DNA of 64,000 nucleotides from Amycolatopsis vastitatis (GCF_002234595.1 NZ_NMUL01000041.1:1-64000); one strand, 5' to 3'; positions 43,477 to 53,214 are shown, counted from the first letter of the stretch. Translations and numbers: made by a program. The notes: generated by a model not told the origin, from the letters alone.

Positions 43477-44199
43477 TCAGGCTTCGGGAGTCGCGTACTT
43501 CTCGCGCAGCCGGGCTTCGACTTCCGCGTCGGTCTCCGGCTTCGGCTCGGACTCCGCCAGTGCCTTCAGGCGCTTGTCCGACCGCCGGACCGCCCACACG
43601 ACCACCAGCAGGCCCAGCGCGTACAGCGGGTAGCCCATGGCGATCTTCGCGAAGGCCAGCCAGCCGGTGTAGTCCTCCTGGTAGAGCCACCGCTGGACGA
43701 CGAACCGGGCGGCGAAGATCGCCGCCATGGCCAGCGTGGCGACGTCGTAGCCGTAGCGGGACGGCTTGTCCTTGCGCCACGCCTGGCCGGTGCCGTTGAG
43801 CATGTTCCAGACGACGCCCGCGATCGGCCAGCGCACCACCACCGACAGCACGAAGACGCCGCAGTAGATCAGGCTGGCGTAGATCCCGAAGAGGAAGAAC
43901 CCCTTCGCGGACCCGGTCCGGTAGGCGATGAACGCCGCGATCGCGACGCCGAAGAACCCGGAGATCGCCGGCTGCAGCGGCTCCTTGCGGACCACCCGCA
44001 GCACCGTGATGGCCACCGCGCTGCCCACCGACGTCCAGATGGCCGCGGTCAGGCCGAAGAACGAGTTCGCCAGGACGAACACGATGACCGGCAGCGAGGA
44101 GTAGACCAGGCCGGACACGCCGCCCATCTGCTCGAGCAGGGTCGGCTGCGGCTCTTCTTCCGCGTCGGTCTTCTTCTCGCTCGGGGCGGGTTCAGTCAC
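43477..44199 (-). CDS. DUF3159 integral membrane protein
   Basis: 240 residues with six to seven membrane helices after an acidic N-terminal tail, and a charged C-terminal tail (DAEVEARLREKYATPEA). DUF3159 signatures: LLEQMGGVSGLVYSSLPVIV, KEPLQPAISGFFGVAIAAF and SRYGYDVATLAMAAIFAARF. Function unknown. It corresponds to Rv2693c and probably shares a transcript with the OB-fold gene nine bases upstream. Confidence 0.88.
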   Translation of the reverse strand: MTEPAPSEKKTDAEEEPQPTLLEQMGGVSGLVYSSLPVIVFVLANSFFGLTAAIWTSVGSAVAITVLRVVRKEPLQPAISGFFGVAIAAFIAYRTGSAKGFFLFGIYASLIYCGVFVLSVVVRWPIAGVVWNMLNGTGQAWRKDKPSRYGYDVATLAMAAIFAARFVVQRWLYQEDYTGWLAFAKIAMGYPLYALGLLVVVWAVRRSDKRLKALAESEPKPETDAEVEARLREKYATPEA

Positions 44200-44208
44200 G
44201 ATGGGTGA

Positions 44209-44589
44209 TCAACTCACTGGGCTCTGGAGCTCGTAATAGGGGTTGTACAGCACCTTCTGGCCGTCACGCTCGGCCATCCGGCCGCGCACCTTGATCGTCC
44301 GGCCAGGCTCGATGCCCGGGATCCGGCGGCGGCCGAGCCAGATTAGCGTCACGCCCTGTGTCCCGTCGAACAGCTCGGCCTCCAGCGTGGCGGCCTCGTT
44401 GGTCGGGCAGAGCTCCACACTGCGGAGCCGGCCCATCACGGTGACCTCTTCACCCGAGCGGCAGTCACACGCCCGCTGCGCCCCTTCGGCGCCCGACCTC
44501 ATCGACATCTCGTCGGCGTCGAGTTCCTCGACGTCGCTGGTCAGCTTGCGAACCAACCGGCTGAAGTAGCCGCCGTCTTTGGCGGACAT
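44209..44589 (-). CDS. OB-fold nucleic-acid-binding domain protein
   Basis: 126 residues, corresponding to Rv2694c. After a helical N-terminus (MSAKDGGYFSRLVRKLTSDV), an OB-fold runs from about residue 45: GEEVTVMGRLRSVELCP, LEAELFDGTQGVTLIWLG, EPGRTIKVRGRMAERDGQKV. Three Cys residues precede or enter the fold (RACDCRSG and ELCPT). It is expected to bind single-stranded nucleic acid; the target is unknown. Confidence 0.85.
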   Translation of the reverse strand: MSAKDGGYFSRLVRKLTSDVEELDADEMSMRSGAEGAQRACDCRSGEEVTVMGRLRSVELCPTNEAATLEAELFDGTQGVTLIWLGRRRIPGIEPGRTIKVRGRMAERDGQKVLYNPYYELQSPVS

Positions 44590-44696
44590 AGGTGCTCCTG
44601 TGCTCCGGGGCCCCCGACGTGGTTTTTGCGGCCCGTGCGATTTCCAGCGTAGCTGCGGTCCCCGCCAGGGAAACGCCTTTGCGCAAAGATCGCAAC

Positions 44697-45431
44697 GTGA
44701 CGTCCGCTATCAGAGTTCCCGCCGCGGTGCTGCTGCCCGGCACCGGCTCGGACGAGGTGTTCGTCCGAGCCGTCTTCGGAGGGCCGCTGCGCGCCCTCGG
44801 TGTCCCGCTCATCGCGCCACCCCCGCCACCCGGTGCGGAGCTCGCCGAGGGCTACCTGAAGACGCTGGACGCCTTGGCGGACGAATACGGCGAACTGCTC
44901 GTCGGCGGCATTTCGTTCGGCGCGCACCTCGCCGCGGAGTGGGCGGTGCGCCACCCGGGCCGTTGCGGGGGCCTGCTGGCCGCGCTCCCGGCCTGGAACG
45001 GCGTCCCCGGCTCAGCACCCGCGTCGCTGGCCGCGACGCTGTCGGCGGATCTGGTGGCCCGTTCCGGGGTCGACGCGGCACTGGCGCAGACCGCGGGCAG
45101 CCCGGACTGGCTGCGAGCGGAGCTGGACCGGGCGTGGCGCCGCCACGGCGGCGAACTGGCGGCCGGCCTGCGTGTCGCCGCGGGCCGGCCGGCGCCGACG
45201 CTCGGGGACCTGGCCGCGCTGAATGTCCCGGCCGGGATCGGCACCTGCGCGGACGACCCGATCCACCCGACGAAAGTCGCATCCGAGTGGGCGGACGCCC
45301 TCCCGCGCGCGGCCCTCGGTGAGACGACGCTCACGGCCTTGGGCGCCGACCGGGAGTCCCTCGGCCGGGCCACCGTCCTGGCCTTCCTGAAAGCCCGGCA
45401 AATGCCAGGAGGGGCACCTTCACGGCCGTAA
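44697..45431 (+). CDS. Alpha/beta hydrolase (Rv2695-like)
   Basis: 244 residues from GTG 44697 (VTSAIRVPAAVLLPGTGSDE). The nucleophile elbow is GGISFGAHLAAEWAVRHPGR with Ser in GISFG. The chain is shorter than classical lipases and the C-terminal acid and His are less obvious. Substrate unknown. Its last residues (ARQMPGGAPSRP) are encoded by the left arm of the downstream hairpin, so terminator and coding sequence overlap. Confidence 0.8.
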   Translation: MTSAIRVPAAVLLPGTGSDEVFVRAVFGGPLRALGVPLIAPPPPPGAELAEGYLKTLDALADEYGELLVGGISFGAHLAAEWAVRHPGRCGGLLAALPAWNGVPGSAPASLAATLSADLVARSGVDAALAQTAGSPDWLRAELDRAWRRHGGELAAGLRVAAGRPAPTLGDLAALNVPAGIGTCADDPIHPTKVASEWADALPRAALGETTLTALGADRESLGRATVLAFLKARQMPGGAPSRP

Positions 45432-45455
45432 AAGCCGGGAAGGTGCCCCTCCTGG
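45405..45455. terminator. Bidirectional 16-bp hairpin between hydrolase and DUF3710
   Basis: CCAGGAGGGGCACCTT (45405-45420) pairs exactly with AAGGTGCCCCTCCTGG (45440-45455); the 19-base loop can form a small inner CGGC/GCCG stem. It starts inside the hydrolase coding end and stops four bases before the DUF3710 stop, so one structure serves both converging genes. Confidence 0.85.
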
Positions 45456-45458
45456 GCT

Positions 45459-46127
45459 TCAGCCTTGCTGCTGCTGGGCCGCGATGTGCTCCGCCACCGC
45501 GTCCGGCAGCGTGATGGTCAGCGGGGTCCGGACCGGCATCGGCGCGTCACCGCGGTCGACGATGGTCCGCCGGACGATCTCCCGCAGCACCTCGACGGCG
45601 GCCGCGGCCTCGGACTGGGGCCCGGCGATGACGCCGCGCAGCATCCAGCGGGGCCGGTCGACGCCGACGAAGCGCAGGGCGACGTCGCCGACGATGGCCG
45701 AGATCTCCAGGCCCCACTTGCCGCGGCCGAGGTTCACCTTGGCGCCGTCGGCCCGCAGCTGGTCGGCCAGCTCGGCGCTGACCTCGCGCCACAGCCCGCC
45801 CGAGCGCGGCGCGGCGTACGCGCTGACCGTGATCTGGCCCTGCTCGGTGACGACGTGCACGGCGCGCACGCCCTGGGTCTCCGGGTCCATTTCGACCTGG
45901 ACCTGGGAACCGTCGGGCACCGGCACCTTCACCGAGCCGAGGTCGATCCGCGGGACGCCGTCGTCGTCGAAGTCCGCGACGTCGTACGGGCCGTCGGAGA
46001 CGTCCGACAGCTCCGGCCCGTCCTCGTCGTCGTAGCCGTCGTCCTCGATCGTGTCGTCGGCCTCGGGCGCGGCGTGCCGTCCGGCGGACCCGCCCTCGGT
46101 CCGCCGCTTGCGTCCGAAAATCCCCAC
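45459..46127 (-). CDS. DUF3710 family protein
   Basis: 222 residues from GTG 46127, which shares a base with the dut stop (TAGTG). A basic start (GIFGRKRR) leads into an acidic, disordered stretch (DDTIEDDGYDDEDGPELSDV). The folded DUF3710 domain starts near residue 55 (DLGSVKVPVPDGSQVQVEMD, LGRGKWGLEISAIVGDVALR). Function unknown. It corresponds to Rv2696c and is always linked to dut in relatives. Confidence 0.88.
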   Translation of the reverse strand: MGIFGRKRRTEGGSAGRHAAPEADDTIEDDGYDDEDGPELSDVSDGPYDVADFDDDGVPRIDLGSVKVPVPDGSQVQVEMDPETQGVRAVHVVTEQGQITVSAYAAPRSGGLWREVSAELADQLRADGAKVNLGRGKWGLEISAIVGDVALRFVGVDRPRWMLRGVIAGPQSEAAAAVEVLREIVRRTIVDRGDAPMPVRTPLTITLPDAVAEHIAAQQQQG

Positions 46128-46630
46128 TAGCTCTCCGTTCCTTCCCCCGCGCCGGCGCCCGTGGCGAGCGCCGGTGCTCCCAGTGTGGCGTGTCCACCTG
46201 TCGAGCCGTAGCCTCCGTCGCCCCGCTCGGTGGCGTCGAGCTCGGCGACCTCGACGAACTCCGCGTGCTCGACCCGCTGCACGACCAGCTGGGCGATGCG
46301 GTCGCCGCGCGTGAGCTTCACCGGGTGCACCGGGTCGTGGTTGATCAAACAGACTTTGATCTCCCCGCGGTACCCCGCGTCGATCGTGCCCGGGGTGTTC
46401 ACCACCGAGAGGCCGGCCCGGGCGGCCAGGCCCGACCGTGGGTGGACGAAGCCCGCGTACCCGGGCGGGAGCGCGATCGCGACGCCGGTGCCGACGACGC
46501 CGCGTTCCCCGGGTCCGAGCACGATATCCGAGGTGGTGACGAGATCGGCGCCCGCGTCGCCCGGCCGGGCGTAGGCGGGCAGCGGGACATCCGGGTCGAG
46601 CCGGGAGAGGAGTACCTGAACGCTGGACAC
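46127..46630 (-). CDS. dut: Deoxyuridine 5'-triphosphate nucleotidohydrolase
   Basis: 167 residues, trimeric dUTPase family. The five motifs are present: PGDAGADL, HPRSGLAARAGL, NTPGTIDAGYRGEIKV, RGDRIAQLV and the C-terminal RGDGGYGSTG arm. It converts dUTP to dUMP, keeping uracil out of DNA. About 20 extra Ala/Gly-rich residues follow motif 5. It is divergent from DUF3093 across only 24 bases, so the two promoters must overlap. Confidence 0.95.
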   Translation of the reverse strand: MSSVQVLLSRLDPDVPLPAYARPGDAGADLVTTSDIVLGPGERGVVGTGVAIALPPGYAGFVHPRSGLAARAGLSVVNTPGTIDAGYRGEIKVCLINHDPVHPVKLTRGDRIAQLVVQRVEHAEFVEVAELDATERGDGGYGSTGGHATLGAPALATGAGAGEGTES

Positions 46631-46654
46631 GGGCCGCGAGATTACTCTGTTCCC

Positions 46655-47137
46655 GTGGGTGAATCAGCGAAGACGGCCGCGAACACCGCGGTCCGGCATT
46701 CCGAGCGGCTGTACGTCCCGTGGTGGGGCTGGCCGCTGCCGGTGCTGGGGGCGGTCCTGCTGGCCGCCGAGATCGACCTCGGGTACCCGGGGATCCGGGC
46801 TTGGCTGCCGTACGTGATCGCGCTGCCGGTGGTCGTGGCGCTGCTGCTGTCGCTGGGCCGGTCGAAGGTCCGGATCACCGGCGGTGACGAGCCGGAGCTG
46901 TGGGTCGGCGACGCGCACCTGCCGCTGCGCTACGTCGGCGAGGTGGAGGTCTTCGACAAGGAAGCCAAGCGCAAGGCGCTGGGCCGCGACGGCGACCCCG
47001 CCGCCTACGTGCTGCACCGCGGCTGGGTCGGCCCGGTCGTGCGGCTCCGCCTGACCGACGCGAACGACCCGACACCGTACTGGCTGTTCAGCACCCGGCA
47101 CCCGGAAAAGGTCGTCGAGCTGCTGAAGAACGCCTGA
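46655..47137 (+). CDS. DUF3093 membrane protein
   Basis: 160 residues from GTG 46655. Two membrane helices lie near the N-terminus (WWGWPLPVLGAVLLAAEI and LPYVIALPVVVALLLSL). A soluble domain follows with DUF3093 motifs GDAHLPLRYVGEVEVFD, YVLHRGWVGPVVRLRL and STRHPEKVVELL. Function unknown. It corresponds to Rv2698. A compact hairpin follows the stop. Confidence 0.88.
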   Translation: MGESAKTAANTAVRHSERLYVPWWGWPLPVLGAVLLAAEIDLGYPGIRAWLPYVIALPVVVALLLSLGRSKVRITGGDEPELWVGDAHLPLRYVGEVEVFDKEAKRKALGRDGDPAAYVLHRGWVGPVVRLRLTDANDPTPYWLFSTRHPEKVVELLKNA

Positions 47138-47158
47138 CCCGGCTCCTCGAGACATGGG

Positions 47159-47188
47159 AAGGGGGCCGGCCTGCCGGCCGGCCCCCTT
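47159..47188. terminator. 13-bp hairpin terminator between DUF3093 and DUF4193
   Basis: AAGGGGGCCGGCC (47159-47171) and GGCCGGCCCCCTT (47176-47188) pair exactly around TGCC. It starts 21 bases after the DUF3093 stop. The AA/TT ends make it resemble a classical intrinsic terminator in both directions. Confidence 0.88.
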
Positions 47189-47296
47189 GTCCCCAGCGCG
47201 CTTCGAGCCTCCCCCTCGCTCTTTTGCCGAGCACTGCCCTCGAGGCTCTCCGTCGCGTCTGTTCGTCCCCTGTGTCCGAGAACCCCTCTGCGCTTC

Positions 47297-47605
47297 TCAG
47301 GCGCAGTCGCGGCAGATCAGGCGTCCGCCGTTGTCCTCGGCCAGCCGGCTGCGGTGGTGCACCAGGAAGCAGACGGAGCAGGTGAACTCGTCCGCCTGCT
47401 TCGGCACCACCTTCACGGTCATGTCCTCACCGGAAAGCCCGGAGAGGTCGGCACCCGGCAGCTCGAAGTTCTCGGCGGTCGCGTCCTCGTCGACGTCGAC
47501 GACGCCGGACTGGTTCTCGTTCCGCCGGGCCTTGAGCTCCTCCAACGAGTCTTCGGCCAGCTCGTCGGCTTCGCTGCGGCGCGGAGCGTCGTAGTCGGTA
47601 GCCAT
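47297..47605 (-). CDS. DUF4193 small zinc-ribbon-like protein
   Basis: 102 residues. The acidic N-terminal half (DELAEDSLEELKARRNENQ) precedes a C-terminal knuckle with two Cys pairs, FTCSVCFLVHHRS and LICRDCA, suggesting one bound zinc. It corresponds to Rv2699c. Its function is unknown; conserved presence beside dut and sigA across actinobacteria suggests a housekeeping role. GTGAGGGA lies just upstream of the ATG. Confidence 0.88.
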   Translation of the reverse strand: MATDYDAPRRSEADELAEDSLEELKARRNENQSGVVDVDEDATAENFELPGADLSGLSGEDMTVKVVPKQADEFTCSVCFLVHHRSRLAEDNGGRLICRDCA

Positions 47606-47624
47606 GTGTCCCTCACCCCTGCGA

Positions 47625-47819
47625 TCAGCTTGTGTAGTCGTTTTCCCGGACCCCCGGATGCGCCCGTGAGTCCGCCGTGCCGCTGGTCAACGTTCCAGGG
47701 CCCTCGTTTGTGCCCGACGGCCGAAGTGACCGAGGTCTCTTCTTTTTGCGCCTCTTCCTGCGGCCGGAGCCCGGGAAGGGTAGCTCACCGCTCTGCGGGT
47801 TCTGCAACGAGTCAGACAT
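47625..47819 (-). CDS. Possible 64-residue basic peptide upstream of DUF4193
   Basis: An ATG at 47819 opens a frame ending 19 bases before the DUF4193 start, in the same orientation. The product would contain a dense basic run (GRRKRRKKKRPRSLRP) and no hydrophobic segment. Roughly three quarters of third positions are G or C, below the bias of neighbours, and no Shine-Dalgarno is evident. It could be a small nucleic-acid-binding protein, a leader peptide or chance. The rest of the gap from 47820 to 48132 shows no gene. Confidence 0.28.
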   Translation of the reverse strand: MSDSLQNPQSGELPFPGSGRRKRRKKKRPRSLRPSGTNEGPGTLTSGTADSRAHPGVRENDYTS

Positions 47820-48132
47820 TGCCGGGGAATCGTCACCCGACAGGGGGAACCCGCAGGTAAGACGCGTTGTGGTCCGTTCGGGTTGCCCGTGGGTGGAGAA
47901 CTTCACGCGCGACCCGTGTCCGCTTGCCCCGGCCGGGCCGGGCGTGGTGCGATCACTGCACGGGGATCGGCCCCGGGCGGGAGCCCGGGACCACGGGCAC
48001 GACCGGATGTCCCGGCGGGGCGACCCGGGACGACGCGCGCCGTCCGGTGCGCCTAGGCTGACCGGCCTCGAACGGTGCCGGTGCACACGGCCGGACACGG
48101 TCGGATTCGGTGTTTGGGGAAGGGACAGGCAG

Positions 48133-48816
48133 GTGGCGTCGGGGAACGGCATCGGGGACCGTGGGGCGCGGCCGTATCGCAAGCACAAGCCGCTGCCGGC
48201 GCTGATCGTCATCGGCGTGCTCGCCGTCGCCGCGATCGTCGTCTGGGTGAACGCGGTCATCAGCAAGGGTGACATCGACGAGGCCGTCCGCTGCGACCCG
48301 CCCGCCAGCCCGCCACCGGGCGTCACGTTCAGCACCCTCCCCCACGACGCGCTCGACGGCCGCGCGCCCATCCCGCCCGACAAGGTCGCCTACCGGGTCC
48401 TCAACGCCTCCCAGTCCCGCGGCAAGGGCGGCATGACCACGACCGCGCTGAAGGAACTCGGGTTCACCGGGGCCGCCGAACCGGCCAGCGACCCGGCGTA
48501 CGAGAACCGCGAGGCCAAGTGCCGTGGCCAGATCCGCTTCGGCGAGAACGGCGCCACCGCGGCCCGGACGCTCAGCCTGGTCGTCCCGTGCGCCGAGCTG
48601 GTCCAGGACAACCGCAAGGACGCGAGCGTCGACGTCGTCACGGGCACCCTCTTCGGCGACGTCCGGCCCCGCGCCGAGGCCCGCCAGATCATCACCCAGC
48701 TCGCCGACTGGTCGAAGGCCCACCAGGGCGGCGGCGGCAACGAGCAGTCCGCGGGCGCGAAGGCCCCGGTCATCGACCAGACGCTGCTGGCATCGGCCCG
48801 CAACGTGGAGTGCTGA
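48133..48816 (+). CDS. cei: Envelope integrity protein Cei (LytR_C domain)
   Basis: 227 residues from GTG 48133; the longer upstream frame has no conserved sequence. One membrane helix (ALIVIGVLAVAAIVVWVNAV, about residues 20-40) follows a basic cytoplasmic tail (RPYRKHKPLP). The outer part has a LytR_C-like domain, VAYRVLNASQSRGKGGMTTT, and several Cys (VRCDPPA, EAKCRGQ, VVPCAEL, NVEC) that could pair outside the cell. It corresponds to Rv2700 (Cei), needed for envelope integrity in mycobacteria. Confidence 0.85.
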   Translation: MASGNGIGDRGARPYRKHKPLPALIVIGVLAVAAIVVWVNAVISKGDIDEAVRCDPPASPPPGVTFSTLPHDALDGRAPIPPDKVAYRVLNASQSRGKGGMTTTALKELGFTGAAEPASDPAYENREAKCRGQIRFGENGATAARTLSLVVPCAELVQDNRKDASVDVVTGTLFGDVRPRAEARQIITQLADWSKAHQGGGGNEQSAGAKAPVIDQTLLASARNVEC

Positions 48817-48829
48817 CCGGCGCCGGACC

Positions 48830-48887
48830 GCGCGCCGCGGGGGCGCCCCCCGTTTTCCACGCTACCGGAGGGCACCGACAGTTCCGG
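48830..48887. repeat. Family A dispersed element, copy 4
   Basis: Forward orientation like copy 1: GGGGGCGCCCCCC palindrome, GTTTTCCACGCTACCGG, then a GGGCACCGACAGTTCC tail. It begins 13 bases after the cei stop and ends 25 bases before the suhB stop, filling that convergent gap. No separate hairpin terminator is seen there. Confidence 0.86.
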
Positions 48888-48912
48888 TCGCCCTGATGAG
48901 CAGGCCTCCCGC

Positions 48913-49731
48913 TCAGACGTCGGCCGCGCCGCAGTCCGCCAGGACCTTCCGCAGCGGGCCGGCGATGGACGGGGCCGCCGCGTACGTCGCGTCCGCGCCG
49001 AGGTCCGCCGCGGCGCCCGGGACGGCCACCTCCGCGCCCGCCTCCGCCGCGATCAGCGCCCCGGCCGCCCAGTCCCAGCGGTTGAGCCCGTGCTCCACGT
49101 AGGCGTCCAGCCAGCCCGCCGCCACCGCGCACAGGTCGAGTGACGCCGCGCCGTTGCGGCGGATGTCCCGCACGCGTCCCAGCAGCTCCGCCGCGAACCG
49201 CGACTGCCGGGTCCGCCGCTCCGGCGAGTACGCGAAACCGGTTCCGACGAGCGTCACCTCCAGCCGCGACGGCGCCGACACGGCCAGCCGCCGTCCGTCC
49301 AGGAACGCGCCCTGCCCGCGAGCCGCCGACCAGACGCGGCCGCTCGCCGGTTCCACGACCGCGCCGGCCACCGAGACCCCGCCGACCTGCGCCGCCACCG
49401 ACACCGCGAACCACGGCAGGCCGTAGAGGAAGTTGACCGTCCCGTCGATCGGGTCGACCACCCACGTCAAGCCGTCGCCCGCCGCGCCGCCGCCTTCCTC
49501 GCCCAGCACCGGCTCCCCCGGGCGCAGCGAAGCCAGCCGCGCCCGGACGAGGCGCTCCGACTCGTGGTCCACCGCGGTCACCACGTCGGTGTCCCCGGAC
49601 TTCGTGCCCACAGCGACCGTACGACCGCCCGCCATCCCCTCCCAGGCCTCGCGGACCAGCTCGGCGGCGTCCGTCGCGACCTGCACCGCGACGCTTTTCA
49701 GCAACGACTCGTCAACTCCCACGTCCGACAT
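48913..49731 (-). CDS. suhB: Inositol monophosphatase family protein SuhB
   Basis: 272 residues from ATG 49731 (MSDVGVDESLLKSVAVQVAT). Metal-site motifs of the family: GEEGGG (Glu), DPIDGTVNFLYGLPWFAVSV (two Asp) and the C-terminal NRWDWAAGALIAAEAGAEV (Asp). It dephosphorylates inositol phosphate, feeding mycothiol and phosphatidylinositol synthesis, and may act on other sugar phosphates. It corresponds to Rv2701c and is divergent from ppgK. Confidence 0.92.
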   Translation of the reverse strand: MSDVGVDESLLKSVAVQVATDAAELVREAWEGMAGGRTVAVGTKSGDTDVVTAVDHESERLVRARLASLRPGEPVLGEEGGGAAGDGLTWVVDPIDGTVNFLYGLPWFAVSVAAQVGGVSVAGAVVEPASGRVWSAARGQGAFLDGRRLAVSAPSRLEVTLVGTGFAYSPERRTRQSRFAAELLGRVRDIRRNGAASLDLCAVAAGWLDAYVEHGLNRWDWAAGALIAAEAGAEVAVPGAAADLGADATYAAAPSIAGPLRKVLADCGAADV

Positions 49732-49795
49732 GTCACCACATCCGGTTAAAGTCTCCGAGGCAGGCTTCTGAATCGTGCGAGAAGGGACCACGTCC

Positions 49796-50563
49796 GTGGT
49801 GGAGGCGACCCGCCGAGGTTTCGGCATCGACATCGGCGGCAGCGGGATCAAGGGCGCCTTGGTCGACCTGGACAAGGGGCAGCTCATCGGCGACCGGATC
49901 CGGATCGAGACGCCGAAGCCGTCCACCCCGTCGGCGGTGGCGGACGTCGTGCACGACATCGTGACGCAGGCGGGCTGGGACGGCCCGGTCGGCGTGACGC
50001 TCCCCGCGGTCGTCAAGAAGGGCGTCGCGCACACCGCGGCCAACATCGACAAGCAGTGGATCGGCACGGACGCCGACGCGCTGTTCGCCAAGCGGCTCGG
50101 CCGCGGCGTCGACCAGGTCGCGATGCTCAACGACGCCGACGCGGCGGGCATGGCGGAGATCCGCTTCGGCGACCCGGTCGCGCGCACGGGCGTGACCGCG
50201 CTGCTCACCTTCGGCACCGGCATCGGCAGCGCGGTGTTCCAGGACGGCAAGCTCGTGCCCAACACCGAGTTCGGCCACCTGGAGATCGACGGCCACGACG
50301 CCGAGAAGCGCGCGGCCGCCTCGGTGAAGGACAACGAGGGCCTCACCTACCCCGAATGGGCCAAGCGCGTGCACCGTTACCTGACTGTGCTGGAGAACCT
50401 CATCTGGCCCGACCTGTTCATCGTCGGCGGCGGCGTCAGCAAGAAGGCCGAGAAATGGGTGCCGCTGCTGGACCTCCGGACTCCGGTGCTGGTCGCGAGC
50501 CTGCAGAACAACGCCGGGATCGTCGGCGCCGCGGCCGCCGCGGCGGAGGGCATCCAGCACTGA
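49796..50563 (+). CDS. ppgK: Polyphosphate glucokinase
   Basis: 255 residues from GTG 49796, placed after GAAGGGA; GTG 49775 upstream would add seven residues. A ROK-family kinase: phosphate loop FGIDIGGSGIKGALVDLDKG, MLNDADAAG with catalytic Asp, LTFGTGIGSAVF, and EFGHLEI with the glucose-binding Glu/His. It phosphorylates glucose with polyphosphate or ATP. It corresponds to Rv2702. It may supply glucose 6-phosphate to the glycogen/trehalose genes nearby. Confidence 0.93.
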   Translation: MVEATRRGFGIDIGGSGIKGALVDLDKGQLIGDRIRIETPKPSTPSAVADVVHDIVTQAGWDGPVGVTLPAVVKKGVAHTAANIDKQWIGTDADALFAKRLGRGVDQVAMLNDADAAGMAEIRFGDPVARTGVTALLTFGTGIGSAVFQDGKLVPNTEFGHLEIDGHDAEKRAAASVKDNEGLTYPEWAKRVHRYLTVLENLIWPDLFIVGGGVSKKAEKWVPLLDLRTPVLVASLQNNAGIVGAAAAAAEGIQH

Positions 50564-50610
50564 TCGGCCCTCGAGGGTGATCGCTTCGCACCGCATGCGC
50601 GTACCGTCGT

Positions 50611-50616
50611 TACAAT
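50611..50616 (+). promoter_or_regulatory. Candidate -10 box of the sigA promoter
   Basis: TACAAT at 50611-50616 is a near-consensus -10 in the 173-base gap before sigA. TTCGCA at 50585-50590 is a poor -35 at a long 20-base spacing, so other recognition elements may apply. The predicted leader is about 115 bases. No other AT-rich hexamer in the gap is as good. Confidence 0.45.
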
Positions 50617-50736
50617 GGAACACGGCCCACGGCTGCGGAGGCCAAAACCGCAGGCCGAGGCGTGATCCCCGAATGTGAGGCAGCAGTGGCACCCGTGCCG
50701 TTGCTCGTCGTGATCGACCGCTGCGAAAGGGCGTAA

Positions 50737-52137
<1,401 letters not shown>

Positions 52138-52164
52138 TTTCTTGGCACACTGAGTTCTTGGTAC

Positions 52165-52208
52165 AAAAGGGAAAACCCCGTCACGAAAGTGGCGGGGTTT
52201 TCCCTTTT
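52165..52208. terminator. sigA terminator, near-perfect 20-bp hairpin with GAAA tetraloop
   Basis: AAAAGGGAAAACCCCG (52165-52180) pairs exactly with CGGGGTTTTCCCTTTT (52193-52208). Inside, a T-G wobble and CAC-GAAA-GTG extend the stem, closing with a GNRA-type loop. The flanking A and T runs give a classical intrinsic terminator usable on both strands. It begins 28 bases after the sigA stop. Confidence 0.92.
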
Positions 52209-52252
52209 CGGGAATCTTGGTGACAAGATCGCCTACTCCCGAGAGGGTCCCC

Positions 52253-53107
52253 ATGAAGATCGGCATCGGTTTGCCGAACCAGGTCCGCGACATGCGTCCG
52301 GACGTCATCCCCGCCTGGGCCGCGAAAGCCGAGGAAGCCGGGTTCTCGACGCTCGGCACCGTCGGCCGGATCGCCTACCCCGGCGTGATGGACACCGTCG
52401 CGCTCGCCGCGGCGGCCGGCGCCACCAGCCGGATCGGGCTGATCAGCAACGTCCTGCTCGGCACCGTGTGGCCGCCCGTGCTGCTGGCGAAGGAGATCGC
52501 CGGCATCGACGGCGTCTCCGGTGGCCGGCTCACCCTCGGCATCGGGATCGGCGGGCGGCCGGACGACTTCGTCGCCGACGGGCTCGGCCCGAAGGGGCTC
52601 GGCAAGCGGATCGACGCCGACCTCGAGGTCTACCGGGACGTGTGGAACGGCAAGCCCGTCGGCGGCGGCGACAACCCCGCCGTCCCGCCCGGCACCCGCG
52701 AAGTGCCGTTGCTGTTCGGCGGGTTCGCGCCGAAAGCCCTGGCGCGGATGGCGAAGTGGGGCGAGGGCTACGTCGCCGGTTCGGTGCCGCCCGACATGGT
52801 CGCCGGCTCGTTCGACCAGGCCCGCACCGCCTGGCGGGAGGCCGGGCGCGAGGGCGAGCCGCGGCTCGTCGCGATCGCGTACTTCGCGCTCGGCGAGCCC
52901 GAAACCGGCCGGGCGAAGGTCCACGACTACTACAGCTACATGGGCGAAGAGGGGGCCGGCTTCATCGCGTCGGGCGTGCGCACCACCCCGGACGCGGTGC
53001 GCGAAGCCGTGCAGGCGTTCGGTGACCTCGGGGCCGACGAGCTGATCTTCAACCCGGCCACCGACGAGCTTGACGACATCGCCCGGCTCGGCGGCCTCGT
53101 GCTGTGA
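52253..53107 (+). CDS. LLM-class flavin-dependent oxidoreductase
   Basis: 284 residues from ATG 52253 with GAGAGGG upstream. A luciferase-like TIM barrel: MKIGIGLPNQVRDMRPDVIP at the start, RIGLISNVLLGTVWPPVLLA, and GGRLTLGIGIGGRPDDFVAD for flavin binding. Such enzymes use FMN or F420 for oxidation or reduction of diverse substrates; actinobacterial members are often F420-dependent. The target is unknown. It ends before a 17-bp hairpin shared with the converging gene. Confidence 0.85.
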   Translation: MKIGIGLPNQVRDMRPDVIPAWAAKAEEAGFSTLGTVGRIAYPGVMDTVALAAAAGATSRIGLISNVLLGTVWPPVLLAKEIAGIDGVSGGRLTLGIGIGGRPDDFVADGLGPKGLGKRIDADLEVYRDVWNGKPVGGGDNPAVPPGTREVPLLFGGFAPKALARMAKWGEGYVAGSVPPDMVAGSFDQARTAWREAGREGEPRLVAIAYFALGEPETGRAKVHDYYSYMGEEGAGFIASGVRTTPDAVREAVQAFGDLGADELIFNPATDELDDIARLGGLVL

Positions 53108-53174
53108 TTCACGGCCGGCCGGTGAGCACCGTCCATGGGACGTGCACCGGCCGGGAGGAGAGGTTCTGGCTGTT

Positions 53175-53214
53175 CACCGGCGTCTGCCCGGCCTACTCCG
53201 GGCAGACGCCGGTG
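53175..53214. terminator. Perfect 17-bp hairpin between the LLM gene and a converging small gene
   Basis: The arm 53175-53191 (CACCGGCGTCTGCCCGG) is the exact reverse complement of 53198-53214, with loop CCTACT. It lies 68 bases after the LLM stop. The loop contains, on the minus strand, the TAG that ends the shifted frame described for the converging gene. Confidence 0.85.
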
